Notes: a model not told the origin generated them from the letters alone. 64,000 bases of DNA from Betaproteobacteria bacterium (GCA_021732605.1 JAKFUS010000027.1:1-64000); one strand, 5' to 3'; positions 7,108 to 17,139 are shown, counted from the stretch's first letter. Translations and numbers: made by a program.

Positions 7108-8970
7108 ATGTCGTCGGAGGACACCCAGCTGCCGCTCGCGTCCCCGGATCCCGTTGCGGATCTGCTGGAACAATTGCGCGCGGCGGCGCCGCAGATGTTC
7201 AGCGAAGGCCGGGTGGATTTCGACAAGCTCAAGGTGGCGCTGGGCGACCAGATCGAGGCCGGACAGGAACGCTACGGCCTGACCTGGGCAGGCAAGGCTG
7301 ATGCCTTCCGCAATGTGCGGGCGCCTTCGGTCGGCACCCTGCTGCCGATGCCCGAGGACAGCGTCAACTGGGACCGCACTGAAAACCTGATCATCGAGGG
7401 CGACAACCTCGAAGTCCTCAAGCTGCTGCAGAAGCCGTACCACGGCAAGGTCAAGATGATCTACATCGACCCGCCGTACAACACCGGCAACGATTTCATC
7501 TATCCCGACAACTACCGGCAGGGGCTGGACGACTACCTGCGCTATTCAGGACAGGTCGGCGAGGATGGAAGCAAACAAAGCACCAACACCGAAACCAGCG
7601 GCCGTTATCACTCCGACTGGCTGAGCATGATGTATCCGCGGCTGTTTCTGGCGCGCAACCTGATGCGCGAGGACGGCGTGATTTTTGTCAGCATCGACGA
7701 CAACGAGGTGCATAACCTGCGGATGCTGATGAATGAGGTGTTTGGCGAAGAAAATTTCATCGATAGCATCATTTGGAAAAAGCGCTATGGTGGCGGTGCA
7801 AAAGAAAAGTATCTTGTATCAGTTCACGAATACATACTGGTTTACGCAAGAAACATCGCGGGGATTAGTGAAATAGTTATTCCAACAACCCAAGAATCGA
7901 TAGACCGGTATTACAAAGACAAAGACGAGAACCACGAAAAACGAGGGCCATTCAGAACCCACCCCCTAGAAGCAACGAAAAGCATGGGCGAAAGGAAAAA
8001 TTTAGTCTTCCCAATAAATGGCCCAGACGGCAAAGAAATTCTGCCAAAAAGACAATGGCTGTGGAGTAAGGATCGTGTTGCCGAAGCTCTCAAAAAAAGC
8101 GAATTGGCATTCCTGAAAGATAGAGATGGAAAATGGACCGTTCACACAAAACAATATCTAAAAGATGAAAGTGGGCAAATCAGAGGAAGTAAAGCGTTCT
8201 CCATTATTGACAACGTTTTTACTCAACACGGCACGAATGAAATCATTGAATTATTTGGTGATGCTCAGGTGTTTCCGTTCCCGAAACCCAGTGTATTGCT
8301 TAAAAGTCTCATCAATGTTGGGCTGAATGGTGAAAACGACGCTCTGGTGTTGGATTTTTTTGCCGGCTCTGGATCACTGGCACATGCGGTTATCGACTTA
8401 AATCAAAAAGACCAAGGAAACCGGAAATTCATTCTGGTACAGATCCCCGAAAAAACAGATCGTCCAGAGTTTCCAACCATCGCCCATATCACCCGAGAAC
8501 GCGTGCGCCGGGTCATCGCCAAACTCGACAAAGAAGGCGGGAACAATAAATCTGATCGCGGCTTCCGCGCCTTAAAGCTGTCGTCCAGCAATTTCCGAAT
8601 CTGGAACGCCGAAAAAACACCCGACGATCCGGCAAAACTCGCCGAGCAGTTGCAGCTCTATGCCGACAACAGCGGACAGGCGCGCAGCGAGCAGGACATG
8701 CTCTATGAGCTGATCCTGAAAAGCGGCCTGCCGCTGTCGTGCCACATCGCGCCGGTTTCTGTGGCCGGGGCCAGTGCGTGGTCGGTCGATGACAATAAAC
8801 TATTGATTTTATTGAATAAATTGGTCTCGCGTGAGGTGCTGCGCGCGATGATCGCACTGCAGCCGCAGCAGATGCTGTGCCTGGACGCCGCATTCAAGGG
8901 TGACGACGCGCTGAAAACCAGCATCGTGCTCGAAGCCAAGTCGCACGGCATCACCTTCCGCACCGTCTGA
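7108..8970 (+). CDS. mod: Type III restriction-modification system, DNA methyltransferase subunit (Mod)
   Basis: 620 residues. An N-terminal helical region (about 1-90) is followed by motif IV YIDPPYNTGNDF (DPPY at 121-124), then a target-recognition region (about 225-440), then motif I DFFAGSGSLAHAV (about 414-426). Motif IV before motif I is the beta-class order of type III Mod proteins, which make N6-methyladenine. Mod gives the sequence specificity and is needed for the nuclease. The specificity region from about 7770 to 8450 is markedly A+T rich (many AAA, AAT and ATA codons) compared with both ends, which suggests a swapped segment. The res gene follows after 14 bases. Confidence 0.93.
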   Translation: MSSEDTQLPLASPDPVADLLEQLRAAAPQMFSEGRVDFDKLKVALGDQIEAGQERYGLTWAGKADAFRNVRAPSVGTLLPMPEDSVNWDRTENLIIEGDNLEVLKLLQKPYHGKVKMIYIDPPYNTGNDFIYPDNYRQGLDDYLRYSGQVGEDGSKQSTNTETSGRYHSDWLSMMYPRLFLARNLMREDGVIFVSIDDNEVHNLRMLMNEVFGEENFIDSIIWKKRYGGGAKEKYLVSVHEYILVYARNIAGISEIVIPTTQESIDRYYKDKDENHEKRGPFRTHPLEATKSMGERKNLVFPINGPDGKEILPKRQWLWSKDRVAEALKKSELAFLKDRDGKWTVHTKQYLKDESGQIRGSKAFSIIDNVFTQHGTNEIIELFGDAQVFPFPKPSVLLKSLINVGLNGENDALVLDFFAGSGSLAHAVIDLNQKDQGNRKFILVQIPEKTDRPEFPTIAHITRERVRRVIAKLDKEGGNNKSDRGFRALKLSSSNFRIWNAEKTPDDPAKLAEQLQLYADNSGQARSEQDMLYELILKSGLPLSCHIAPVSVAGASAWSVDDNKLLILLNKLVSREVLRAMIALQPQQMLCLDAAFKGDDALKTSIVLEAKSHGITFRTV

Positions 8971-8984
8971 GCGCAGCACCGCGC

Positions 8985-11600
8985 ATGAAAATCCAGTTCG
9001 ACGGCGGCCAGCAATACCAGCTCGATGCCATCAACGCGGTGCTCGACGTGTTCGAGGGCCAGCCGCTGGCCGCCGGCGCTTTTGAAATCCGCCTCGACAG
9101 CACGCCCGACGCCGGCGGCCTGTTCAATGAACTGGGCAGCGGCAACCAGTTGACGCTGAATGATGATGCGCTGCTCGCCAACACGCGGCGGGTACAGCAG
9201 CGCAACGGTATCGAGGAAAGCCCTGCGCTCGCCGACCGGCATTTCTCCGTCGAAATGGAAACCGGCACCGGCAAGACCTATGTCTACCTGCGCACCATGC
9301 ACGAACTGCACCAGCGCCACGGCTTCTGCAAATTCATCATCGTCGTGCCCAGCGTGGCGATCCGCGAAGGCGTGATGGCCAGCCTGCGGCTGACGCGGGA
9401 ACATTTCGACACGCTTTACGGCAATGTGCCTGTCGATGCCTGGGTTTACGATTCGCGGCAGGTATCGAAACTGCGCCAGTTCGCGGCAGCGACCACGCTG
9501 CAGGTGCTGGTGATCAACATCGACGCCTTCAACAAACCGTCGAACAACGTGATCCACCGCGACAACGACCGGCTGTCGGGACGCAAGCCCATTGAATTCA
9601 TCCAGGCTGCGCGGCCGATCGTGATCATGGACGAGCCGCAGAACATGGAAAGCGCACCGGCGCAGGAAGCCATCGCCAGTCTCAGTCCACTCTGCACGCT
9701 GCGCTACTCGGCGACGCACCGCAATCTGTACCATCTGCTCTACCGGCTCAATCCGGTGCAGGCCTACGACCTGAAGCTGGTCAAACGCATCGAGGTCGAT
9801 TCTGTCCTCGACGACCCGGACTTCAATCAGCCCTATATCCATGTCGAGTCGGTCAAGGCCACGGCGAAGAAGATCACCGCAAAGCTGGCCATCGACGTTA
9901 ACGCCAAAGGAGCGCCGCAGCGCAAGACCATCGCGGTCAGCAAGGGCGGCGCAGACCTGTACGACATGTCCGGCGGGCGCGAGGGCTACAGGGGCTATAT
10001 CGTCGATGAAATCGATGCCGGCAATCAGCGCATCAGCTTCGCCAATGGACTCACGCTGGAGGCCGGACAGACCCACGGCGGACGCACCGATGACGTGATG
10101 CGGGTGCAGATCCGCGAAACGGTGCGCGAGCATTTCGAGAAGGAAAAACGCATCCGCAAAGTACTTCCGACGGGACAACGGCTGAAAGTGCTGTCCTTGT
10201 TTTTTATCGACCGCGTGGCCCATTACGCCGCGGCCGACGGCAAAATCCGCCGCTGGTTTACCGAGGCTTACGAGGAACTATCGGTCAAATACCCGGAACT
10301 GGAGCCGCTACCGGTGGACAAAGTGCACAACGGGTATTTCGCGCAGGCGAAGGGTGTGCCCAAAGATACCAGCGGGGTCACTTCCGCCGACGATGAAGCC
10401 TACGAGCTGATCATGCGTGACAAGGAGCGCTTGCTGTCCCCGGAGGAACCGCTGCGTTTCATATTCAGTCACTCGGCGCTGCGCGAAGGGTGGGACAACC
10501 CCAATGTGTTCCAGATCTGTACGCTCAATGAAACGAAATCGGAAATCAAAAAACGCCAGGAAATCGGCCGCGGGCTGCGCCTGCCGGTGCTGGAAACCGG
10601 AGAACGCTGTTTCGACCCTGCGATCAACCGGCTGACGGTGATCGCCAATGAGAGTTATGAGGAATTCGCGCGCCAGTTGCAGACGGAGATTGAGGACGAG
10701 TGCGGCGTAAAGTTCGAAGGCCGTATCGCCAACAAGAAAAAACAGCGCACTGCCAAGCTGCGGCCGGGCTGGAAGCTCAATCCGGATTTCCAAGCCTTGT
10801 GGCAACGCATCAAATACAGGACGCGGTATGCCGTTGATTATAAAAGTAATATTTTGATCGACGCCGCGGCAAAACGCCTTGCTGGCATGGGCGCGATCAA
10901 GCCCTCGGCCATCCGGGTGCAGAAGGCCGAGCTGCGCGTGGGCGAGCTGGGCCTGGACACCGCGCTGCTGAGCGTGACCCAGGCACAGGCCGGTTACCAG
11001 GTCTGGAAAATTCCCGATTTGCTGGGTTACCTGCAGGGCAAGACCGAACTGACGCGTGCAACGCTGGCAGAAATCCTGATCCAGTCAGGCCGGCTGGGCG
11101 ATGTGAAACATAATCCGCAGCAATTCCTCGACCAGGCATTGCTCGCCATCGAAACCGAACTGCGCGAACTGATGATCGCCGGTATCAAGTACGAGCGCAT
11201 TGCCGGCCGCGAATACGAAATGATGCTGTTCGAAGAGAAAGAAATTACCGGTTACCTCGCTGGCATGATTGAGGTCGATAACTCTATCTACGACGTTGTT
11301 CCTTACGAATCAGAAGTGGAGCGGCAGTTCGCCGAATCCATGGCCACGCGGGAAGACATCAAACTCTTCATCAAACTGCCATCGTGGTTCAAAGTTGAAA
11401 CACCGGTCGGCACCTACAACCCGGACTGGGCCATCGTCAGGGAACACGACGCGAAGATTTATCTGGTACGGGAAACCAAAGGCACCATGGATGAACTCAA
11501 ACTGCGCGGCACGGAATGGATGAAAATCCGGTGCGGTGAGGCGCACTTCAATTCACTGGGTGTGGATTACAAACACGTCATCAAGGCAAGCGAGGTTTAG
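8985..11600 (+). CDS. res: Type III restriction endonuclease subunit (Res)
   Basis: 871 residues. It is an SF2 helicase/translocase with Walker A METGTGKTYVYL (about 88-99), DEAD-type box IVIMDEPQNME (about 212-222), SATHRN (about 243) and motif VI QEIGRGLRLP (about 522-531). A C-terminal PD-(D/E)xK nuclease follows, with NPDWAI and VRETKGT (from about 811). With Mod it cuts unmodified DNA after ATP-driven movement between two sites. Reading frame and key residues are intact, so the system looks functional. Composition matches the genome except at local spots. Confidence 0.93.
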   Translation: MKIQFDGGQQYQLDAINAVLDVFEGQPLAAGAFEIRLDSTPDAGGLFNELGSGNQLTLNDDALLANTRRVQQRNGIEESPALADRHFSVEMETGTGKTYVYLRTMHELHQRHGFCKFIIVVPSVAIREGVMASLRLTREHFDTLYGNVPVDAWVYDSRQVSKLRQFAAATTLQVLVINIDAFNKPSNNVIHRDNDRLSGRKPIEFIQAARPIVIMDEPQNMESAPAQEAIASLSPLCTLRYSATHRNLYHLLYRLNPVQAYDLKLVKRIEVDSVLDDPDFNQPYIHVESVKATAKKITAKLAIDVNAKGAPQRKTIAVSKGGADLYDMSGGREGYRGYIVDEIDAGNQRISFANGLTLEAGQTHGGRTDDVMRVQIRETVREHFEKEKRIRKVLPTGQRLKVLSLFFIDRVAHYAAADGKIRRWFTEAYEELSVKYPELEPLPVDKVHNGYFAQAKGVPKDTSGVTSADDEAYELIMRDKERLLSPEEPLRFIFSHSALREGWDNPNVFQICTLNETKSEIKKRQEIGRGLRLPVLETGERCFDPAINRLTVIANESYEEFARQLQTEIEDECGVKFEGRIANKKKQRTAKLRPGWKLNPDFQALWQRIKYRTRYAVDYKSNILIDAAAKRLAGMGAIKPSAIRVQKAELRVGELGLDTALLSVTQAQAGYQVWKIPDLLGYLQGKTELTRATLAEILIQSGRLGDVKHNPQQFLDQALLAIETELRELMIAGIKYERIAGREYEMMLFEEKEITGYLAGMIEVDNSIYDVVPYESEVERQFAESMATREDIKLFIKLPSWFKVETPVGTYNPDWAIVREHDAKIYLVRETKGTMDELKLRGTEWMKIRCGEAHFNSLGVDYKHVIKASEV

Positions 11601-11962
11601 CAGCGTACCGCTGTTGCACGCCCGCGATGAATGTGTACGTCGCTATTTCCCCGTACCCCTGCCGGAATTTAGGCGTCATTCCGGCGAACACCCTGAAAAT
11701 CGCGAAAAACCACGGTTTCGGACAGCCTGGAAATACCCCCGAATTCCGGATCCAGGAGCCGTCGGGGATTTTTTTTTGATGGCCCAACCCATTGATTTTA
11801 AATATATTTTCATTGGTTTACCCGATGCAATGGGCTGCCCGCGCCTTGCCCCGCCCGGATGGATTGGGTATCTTTAGCCCCCTGCTGTCCGCGGTTGCGA
11901 ACCACCCTCCGCGACGGGCATCGGACTTCTCACAAGACCGATTCCGCCGCACGGCACAGATG
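11601..11962. other. Intergenic region after res, with a decayed repeat
   Basis: No gene is supported here. Positions about 11671-11760 resemble a degenerate copy of the GTCATTCC...GGATCCAGG class of dispersed repeats found in many Proteobacteria. Its right end forms the terminator listed separately. Forward-strand frames from 11792 onwards only mirror the Lys/Ala-rich gene on the other strand. Confidence 0.5.
11737..11777 (+). terminator. Rho-independent terminator-like hairpin after res
   Basis: CCCCGA (11737-11742) pairs with TCGGGG (11762-11767). One A and a run of nine T (11769-11777) follow on the plus strand. It lies 136 bases after the res stop and would end the mod-res transcript. 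Confidence 0.6.
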
Positions 11963-12295
11963 TCAGGGCTTGTTTCCCATCGGAAACGGCCAGGCGCCTG
12001 GAATCGCAATTGGACGGGGCGCTACCGGAGCCGGTCCTGGAATTACCTGGGATGCGGGCTTTTTGGCAGCCGCCTGCTTTTTGATAGCAGGATTTTTCTT
12101 GACTGCTTTTTTCTTGACTGCTTTTTTCTTAGCCGGCTTTCGGGCCGGCTTTTTTTTGCCCGTTTTGCGGCTGGCGCCTTTTTTAGCAGCGGCCTTGCGC
12201 GCGACCTTTTTCACGACCTTCTTTTTCTTGACGACTTTTTTCCCGGCCTTTTTGTTTGTTTTTTTCTTTGCAGCCTTCTTTTTTGCTTTTGCCAT
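11963..12295 (-). CDS. Histone H1-like Lys/Ala-rich DNA-binding protein
   Basis: 110 residues from ATG 12295, which has a perfect GGAGG seven bases upstream. Residues 1-75 consist almost only of Lys and Ala with a few Thr, Val, Arg and Gly, in AAKK/KAVKK-type repeats. The tail (about 85-110) is Pro-rich and ends PFPMGNKP. This matches the eukaryote-H1-like tails of bacterial nucleoid proteins (HctB/AlgP/BpH1-like). It should bind DNA non-specifically and may compact the nucleoid. The Lys codon repeats make the gene prone to length change. Confidence 0.8.
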   Translation of the reverse strand: MAKAKKKAAKKKTNKKAGKKVVKKKKVVKKVARKAAAKKGASRKTGKKKPARKPAKKKAVKKKAVKKNPAIKKQAAAKKPASQVIPGPAPVAPRPIAIPGAWPFPMGNKP

Positions 12296-12398
12296 GCGAG
12301 CCTCCTTCAGTGTCGATCCATAGTGTGCGCCCTTTGAGCCAGGACGCACGCCCTTCCCCGCACATTCCCGTCCTTGATCCTGTCGTCCTGACCTGGTG

Positions 12399-12704
12399 CT
12401 AGTGCAAAGCGGCGCCAGCCTGGGTCGCCAGATTGCGGTACAACATGTCCGGATCGATCCTGATGCCGCCGCTCCAGGTCAACACATTTGATACCGGATC
12501 AAAAGCAACGCGGCGGAACAACGCGGCATCGGACAAGACCTCCATCGCCACGTCTTCCACCAGGTCGCCCAGATAAACATGGCCTTCCAGCCCGTCATCG
12601 AAACGCAGCCAGAGCGTGCAGTTGTCCTCCGCGCGCAGTTCAGTAACCGTGTGCAGGTGGGTCCTGCGGCTGCGGTAACGCCGGAACTTCAGACTGAGTG
12701 CCAA
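12399..12704 (-). CDS. DUF2442-family protein
   Basis: 101 residues. The start chosen is TTG at 12704, because GGAGGG lies eight bases upstream; longer in-frame versions lack a good ribosome binding site. The core LHTVTELRAEDNCTLWLRFDDG, then VYLGDLVE, then FDPVSNVLTWSGGIRIDPDMLY is typical of DUF2442, small proteins often found near toxin-antitoxin-like DUF4160 genes. No DUF4160 partner is visible here. Function unknown. Confidence 0.72.
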   Translation of the reverse strand: MALSLKFRRYRSRRTHLHTVTELRAEDNCTLWLRFDDGLEGHVYLGDLVEDVAMEVLSDAALFRRVAFDPVSNVLTWSGGIRIDPDMLYRNLATQAGAALH

Positions 12705-12941
12705 GGTTTCGACCCTCCATGATGGTGAACATTGCAACCCGGAAACAATCCGGCGGCGCCACCCTGCGGTTTTAATCGCAGGGCAATGCGCCACCAGGTG
12801 TCTTGCTGCTTCAGCACGGAACCCCGCATTGCTCCGGGGTCCCTGTTCTCAATCGCATGTTTGGTGTCCGTTTTACGTATCCGCTTTTCGTGCCCATGCT
12901 CGTCTGAAAAAGCCATCAATCCCCGCTTTTAATCCCGTCCA
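12705..12941. other. Intergenic region with a 7-bp hairpin
   Basis: 237 bases between nrdB and the DUF2442 gene, both on the minus strand. The only structure seen is CCCTGCG (12762-12768) pairing with CGCAGGG (12777-12783) around an AT-rich loop, without a T-run on the transcribed strand. Short frames on both strands lack family features and ribosome binding sites. Confidence 0.4.
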
Positions 12942-14054
12942 TCAATCCCAACTGAGCGCGCCACCGGTTTGATACTCGATGACGCGGGTCTCAAAGAAGT
13001 TGCGTTCTTTTTTCAGGTCGATCATTTCCGCCATCCACGGGAACGGGTTGGTCACGCCCTCGAACAGCACTTCCAGCCCGATCTGCTGGGCGCGGCGGTT
13101 GGCGATGAAGCGCAGGTATTCCTTGAACATTGCGGCGTTGAGGCCGAGCACGCCGCGCGGCATGGTGTCCTCGGCATATTTGTATTCGAGCTCGACACCC
13201 TTGTGGAACAGTTCCTTCAGTTCCTCGCGGAACTCGCTGGTCCACAGATGCGGGTTCTCCATCTTGATCGTGTTGATCAGGTCGATACCGAAATTGCAAT
13301 GCATGGATTCGTCGCGCAGGATGTACTGGTACTGCTCGGCGGCGCCGGTCATCTTGTTCTGCCGGCCCAGCGCGAGAATCTGCGCGAAACCGACATAGAA
13401 GAACAGGCCTTCCATCAGGCACGCAAACACGATCAGGCTTTTCAGCAGCTTCTGGTCGTTTTCCGGGGTGCCGGTCTTGAACATGGGATCGGTCAGCACA
13501 TCGATGAACGGGATCAGGAATTCGTCCTTGTCGCGGATCGACGAAACCTCGTGGTAGGCATTGAAGATTTCGCTTTCATTGAGGCCCAGGCTTTCCACAA
13601 TGTACTGGTAGGCGTGGGTGTGGATCGCTTCTTCAAACGCCTGGCGCAGCAGATACTGGCGGCATTCGGGCGCGGTGATGTGGCGGTAGGTGCCGAGCAC
13701 GATGTTGTTGGCCGCCAGCGAATCGGCGGTGACGAAAAATCCGAGGTTGCGCTTGACGATGCGGCGCTCATCTTCGGTCAGGCCGTTGGGATTTTTCCAC
13801 AGCTCGATGTCGCGGCTCATCTGGATTTCCTGCGGCATCCAGTGGTTGGCGCAGGCCGACAGATACTTGTCCCAGGCCCATTTGTATTTGAACGGCACCA
13901 ACTGGTTGACGTCGGTCTGGCCGTTGATGATGCGTTTGTCGGCAACATTGACGCGCCGCAGTTCTTCTTCAACCGGGGCTTGCGACGGCGCACGGTCGGC
14001 CATCACAGGCTGCCTTGCCAGTCCGGCTGCACCGGATTCTTCAAATTGCAACAT
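12942..14054 (-). CDS. nrdB: Class Ia ribonucleotide reductase, beta subunit
   Basis: 370 residues. It is the radical-generating di-iron subunit that makes dNTPs with NrdA. Iron ligands and the radical tyrosine are recognisable: Asp in [12 protein letters not shown], Glu and His in [10 protein letters not shown] (the Tyr of this motif corresponds to E. coli Tyr122), and Glu and His in [12 protein letters not shown]. The C-terminus ends GGALSWD and would dock into NrdA. It lies 223 bases downstream of nrdA on the same strand, and no separate regulator site was found in that gap. Confidence 0.95.
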   Translation of the reverse strand: MLQFEESGAAGLARQPVMADRAPSQAPVEEELRRVNVADKRIINGQTDVNQLVPFKYKWAWDKYLSACANHWMPQEIQMSRDIELWKNPNGLTEDERRIVKRNLGFFVTADSLAANNIVLGTYRHITAPECRQYLLRQAFEEAIHTHAYQYIVESLGLNESEIFNAYHEVSSIRDKDEFLIPFIDVLTDPMFKTGTPENDQKLLKSLIVFACLMEGLFFYVGFAQILALGRQNKMTGAAEQYQYILRDESMHCNFGIDLINTIKMENPHLWTSEFREELKELFHKGVELEYKYAEDTMPRGVLGLNAAMFKEYLRFIANRRAQQIGLEVLFEGVTNPFPWMAEMIDLKKERNFFETRVIEYQTGGALSWD

Positions 14055-14277
14055 CTTCAGTCTCCTTTATTAGCGTTGTGGGTGGATACCTTCCAGCACA
14101 GACAGCGGGTTCTTGATGGTTGTTATCGGTGAAACCGCTGTCGCGCCGTGCAGCAAACCCTGATCCAGCAACTGCCTTTCAATGTGTCGATTACTGATTA
14201 ACTGCATTCCCTGATTGGCTTTCGCCCGCCTACTTCCCCAACTGCTTAGCCCTGGATTTCGCGCGCCTAATTGTCGA

Positions 14278-17139
14278 CTACTGACATGACTCACATTCAG
14301 GATCGAGGATCGAACACACCTTGGGCTGCTCCTCCCCGTTCACGCCGCCATCCGACGACACGGCGTTCAACTGGCCCGCCTTGGATGTCGACTTCTCGGT
14401 GGAAGTCGCGCCCAGCGTGCGCAGGTAGTACGTCGTTTTCAGGCCGCGCACCCAGGCCAGTTTGTAAGTGTCATCCAGTTTCTTGCCCGAAGCACCCGCC
14501 ATGTAGATGTTCAGCGACTGCGACTGGTCGATCCATTTCTGCCGCCGCGCCGCGCATTCCACCAGCCAGCTTGCATCCATCTCGAAGGCGGTGGCGTAGA
14601 GGCTGCGCACATCCGGCGGCACCCGGTCGATTTTGGACAGCGAGCCGTCGAAATATTTCAGGTCGGCGATCATCACCTCGTCCCACAGGTTGAGCTTTTT
14701 CAGATCGCGCACCAGGAACTCATTGACCACCGTGAATTCGCCCGACAGGTTGGATTTCACATAGAGGTTCTGGTAGGTCGGCTCGATGCACTGCGACAGG
14801 CCGGTGATGTTGGCTATGGTCGCCGTCGGCGCAATGGCAATGCAGTTCGAATTGCGGATGCCGACGCGCTGAATGCGGCTCCGGAGGCTGGCCCAGTCCA
14901 GCTTGGTCGACATGTCGCACTCGACATAACCCCCGCGCTCTTCCGCCAGCACCTTCAGCGAATCCAGCGGCATGATGCCGCGATCCCACAGCGAGCCCTT
15001 GAACGTCGAATACGGGCCACGCTCTTCCGCCAGGTCGGATGAAGCCGAGTATGCGGTGTAGGTCACCTGCTCCATCGATTGGTCGGCGAAATCCACGGCA
15101 GCCGGCGAACCATAGGGAATGCGCAGCATGTGCAGACAATCCTGGAAGCCCATGATGCCGAGGCCCACCGGACGGTGCTTGAAGTTGGAATTGCGCGCCT
15201 TGTTGACATTGTAGAAATTGAGATCGATCACGTTGTCGAGCATGCGCATCCCGGTGCCGACCGTACGTTTCAGCTTCTCCATGTCGAGGAGACCGGTGGA
15301 CAGATCCAGATGTGCCGGCATGTTCACCGATGCCAGATTGCACACGGCGATTTCGTCGGGACCGGTGTTCAGCGTGATTTCGGTGCACAGGTTGGAGCTG
15401 TGCACGACGCCGACGTGGCTCTGCGGCGAGCGCAGGTTGCAGGGATCCTTGAACGTGATCCACGGGTGCCCGGTCTCGAACAGCATGGTCAGCATCTTGC
15501 GCCAGAGCTGGTTGGCAGGAACCTTCTTGTAGAGCTTCATCTCACCGCGGGTGCACATCGCCTCGTATTCGACATAGGCCTTCTCGAAAGCCTTGCCAAA
15601 TTTCTCGTGCAGGTCCGGCACATCGGACGGCGAGAACAGCGTCCATTCGCCGCCCTCCATCACTCGCTTCATGAACAGATCCGGCACCCAGTTGGCCGTG
15701 TTCATGTCATGGGTGCGACGGCGATCGTCGCCGGTGTTCTTGCGCAGCTCGAGAAATTCCTCGATGTCGAGATGCCAGGTCTCGAGATACGAGCACACCG
15801 CACCTTTGCGCTTGCCGCCCTGATTCACTGCAACGGCCGTATCGTTGACGACTTTCAGGAACGGCACGACGCCCTGCGATTTGCCGTTGGTGCCCTTGAT
15901 GTAGGCGCCCAGCGCACGCACCGGCGTCCAGTCGTTGCCGATGCCGCCGGCGTACTTCTGCAGCATCGCGTTTTCCTTGATCGCCTCGTAAATGCCGTCG
16001 AGGTCGTCGGAAACCGTGGTCAGGTAGCAGCTGGCGAGCTGCGAGCGGCGCGTACCGGAGTTGAACAGCGTCGGGGTCGAGCTCATCAGATCGAAACTCG
16101 ACAGCCCGTTGTAGAACTCGATCGCGCGCGCTTCGCGCTGGCTTTCGGGCTCGTTCAGCGCCAGCCCCATCGCCACGCGCATGAAAAACACCTGGGGCAG
16201 CTCGATGCGCTGACCTTCGATGTGCAGGAAGTAGCGGTCATACAGAATCTGCAGGCCGAGATAGGTGAACTTGAGGTCGCGCTTCGCGTCGAGCGCCTTG
16301 CCCAGCGCGGTCATATCGTAATGACCCAGACGCTCGTCCAGCAGTTCGGCTGCGACGCCCTTTTTGATGAATTCCGGCAGGTAGGCCGCGTAACGCGTGG
16401 CCATCTGCTCCTGCGTCACTTCCTCACCAAGAGTTTCCAGGCGCAGCGTATGCAGCAGCAGCCGGGCGGTGACATAACTGTAGCCGGGATCCTGCTCGAT
16501 CAGGCCGCGCGCGGCCAGCACCAGCGATTTGCGCACTTCTTCGATAGGCACGCCTTCGTAGAGGTCGCGGTACATCGCGTCGAGGATCGGTTGCGTGCTC
16601 ACTTCATGGCCGAGGCCGGCGCAAGCGCTTTCCACCAGCGCGGTGATGCGCGGCAGGTCGAGCGGCCGCTTCACGCCACCTTCGGTCACGTTGACCACGG
16701 ACTCACGCTGAGCCGTCGCCGCGGGCTGCGCTTCGCGCTGGCGTGCGCGTTCCCGGGTGCGCTCTTCACGATAGAGCACGTAACCCCGGGCCACGTGGTG
16801 TTCGCCCATGCGCATCAGCGCGAGTTCCACCTGATCCTGGATGTCTTCGATATGGAAAGTGCCGCCCGAAGGCTGGCGCCGCATCAGCGCGCCCACCACG
16901 CTGTCGGTCAGCGCCACGACCTGTTCGCGCACCCGTGCCGAAGCCGCGCCCTGGCCGCCGTTGACGGCAATGAAGGCCTTGGTCAGCGCAATGGCGATTT
17001 TCGCCGGCTCAAAACCCACCACCGAGCCATTGCGGCGAATGATCTTGTACTGGGCGTACAAGGCCTCACGCGCTGCCTCTTCGGCAGCGGAGATTGGCGC
17101 AACAGCACGGGATTGGGTGGATTCTACGGCGACTTGCAT
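14278..17139 (-). CDS. nrdA: Class Ia ribonucleotide reductase, alpha subunit
   Basis: 953 residues, longer than E. coli NrdA (761) because of N-terminal extensions. An ATP-cone begins at about residue 33 (KIIRRNGSVVGFEPAKIAIALTKAF is its first strand-helix), which allows allosteric activity control by ATP/dATP. Catalytic cysteines are in SQLASCYL, the thiyl site NLCTEITLN and IAVCNLASVN. The C-terminal redox pair is CESCQ, re-reduced by thioredoxin or glutaredoxin. Start ATG 17139 has a GGAG-like site just upstream. The promoter carries NrdR-type boxes (separate entries). Confidence 0.95.
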   Translation of the reverse strand: MQVAVESTQSRAVAPISAAEEAAREALYAQYKIIRRNGSVVGFEPAKIAIALTKAFIAVNGGQGAASARVREQVVALTDSVVGALMRRQPSGGTFHIEDIQDQVELALMRMGEHHVARGYVLYREERTRERARQREAQPAATAQRESVVNVTEGGVKRPLDLPRITALVESACAGLGHEVSTQPILDAMYRDLYEGVPIEEVRKSLVLAARGLIEQDPGYSYVTARLLLHTLRLETLGEEVTQEQMATRYAAYLPEFIKKGVAAELLDERLGHYDMTALGKALDAKRDLKFTYLGLQILYDRYFLHIEGQRIELPQVFFMRVAMGLALNEPESQREARAIEFYNGLSSFDLMSSTPTLFNSGTRRSQLASCYLTTVSDDLDGIYEAIKENAMLQKYAGGIGNDWTPVRALGAYIKGTNGKSQGVVPFLKVVNDTAVAVNQGGKRKGAVCSYLETWHLDIEEFLELRKNTGDDRRRTHDMNTANWVPDLFMKRVMEGGEWTLFSPSDVPDLHEKFGKAFEKAYVEYEAMCTRGEMKLYKKVPANQLWRKMLTMLFETGHPWITFKDPCNLRSPQSHVGVVHSSNLCTEITLNTGPDEIAVCNLASVNMPAHLDLSTGLLDMEKLKRTVGTGMRMLDNVIDLNFYNVNKARNSNFKHRPVGLGIMGFQDCLHMLRIPYGSPAAVDFADQSMEQVTYTAYSASSDLAEERGPYSTFKGSLWDRGIMPLDSLKVLAEERGGYVECDMSTKLDWASLRSRIQRVGIRNSNCIAIAPTATIANITGLSQCIEPTYQNLYVKSNLSGEFTVVNEFLVRDLKKLNLWDEVMIADLKYFDGSLSKIDRVPPDVRSLYATAFEMDASWLVECAARRQKWIDQSQSLNIYMAGASGKKLDDTYKLAWVRGLKTTYYLRTLGATSTEKSTSKAGQLNAVSSDGGVNGEEQPKVCSILDPECESCQ

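Noticed and set aside
8703-10223. 506-codon open frame antisense to mod/res
   Set aside because: Mirror of the res coding frame; His/Arg/Val-rich, no family resemblance.
11792-12337. Overlapping plus-strand frames rich in Phe and Leu opposite the H1-like gene
   Set aside because: Reverse complement of Lys/Ala codons gives Phe/Cys/Leu strings; no start signals, while the minus strand has a perfect ribosome binding site.
14055-14277. Short frame between nrdA and nrdB
   Set aside because: No family features and overlaps the nrdA stop; probably a spacer.
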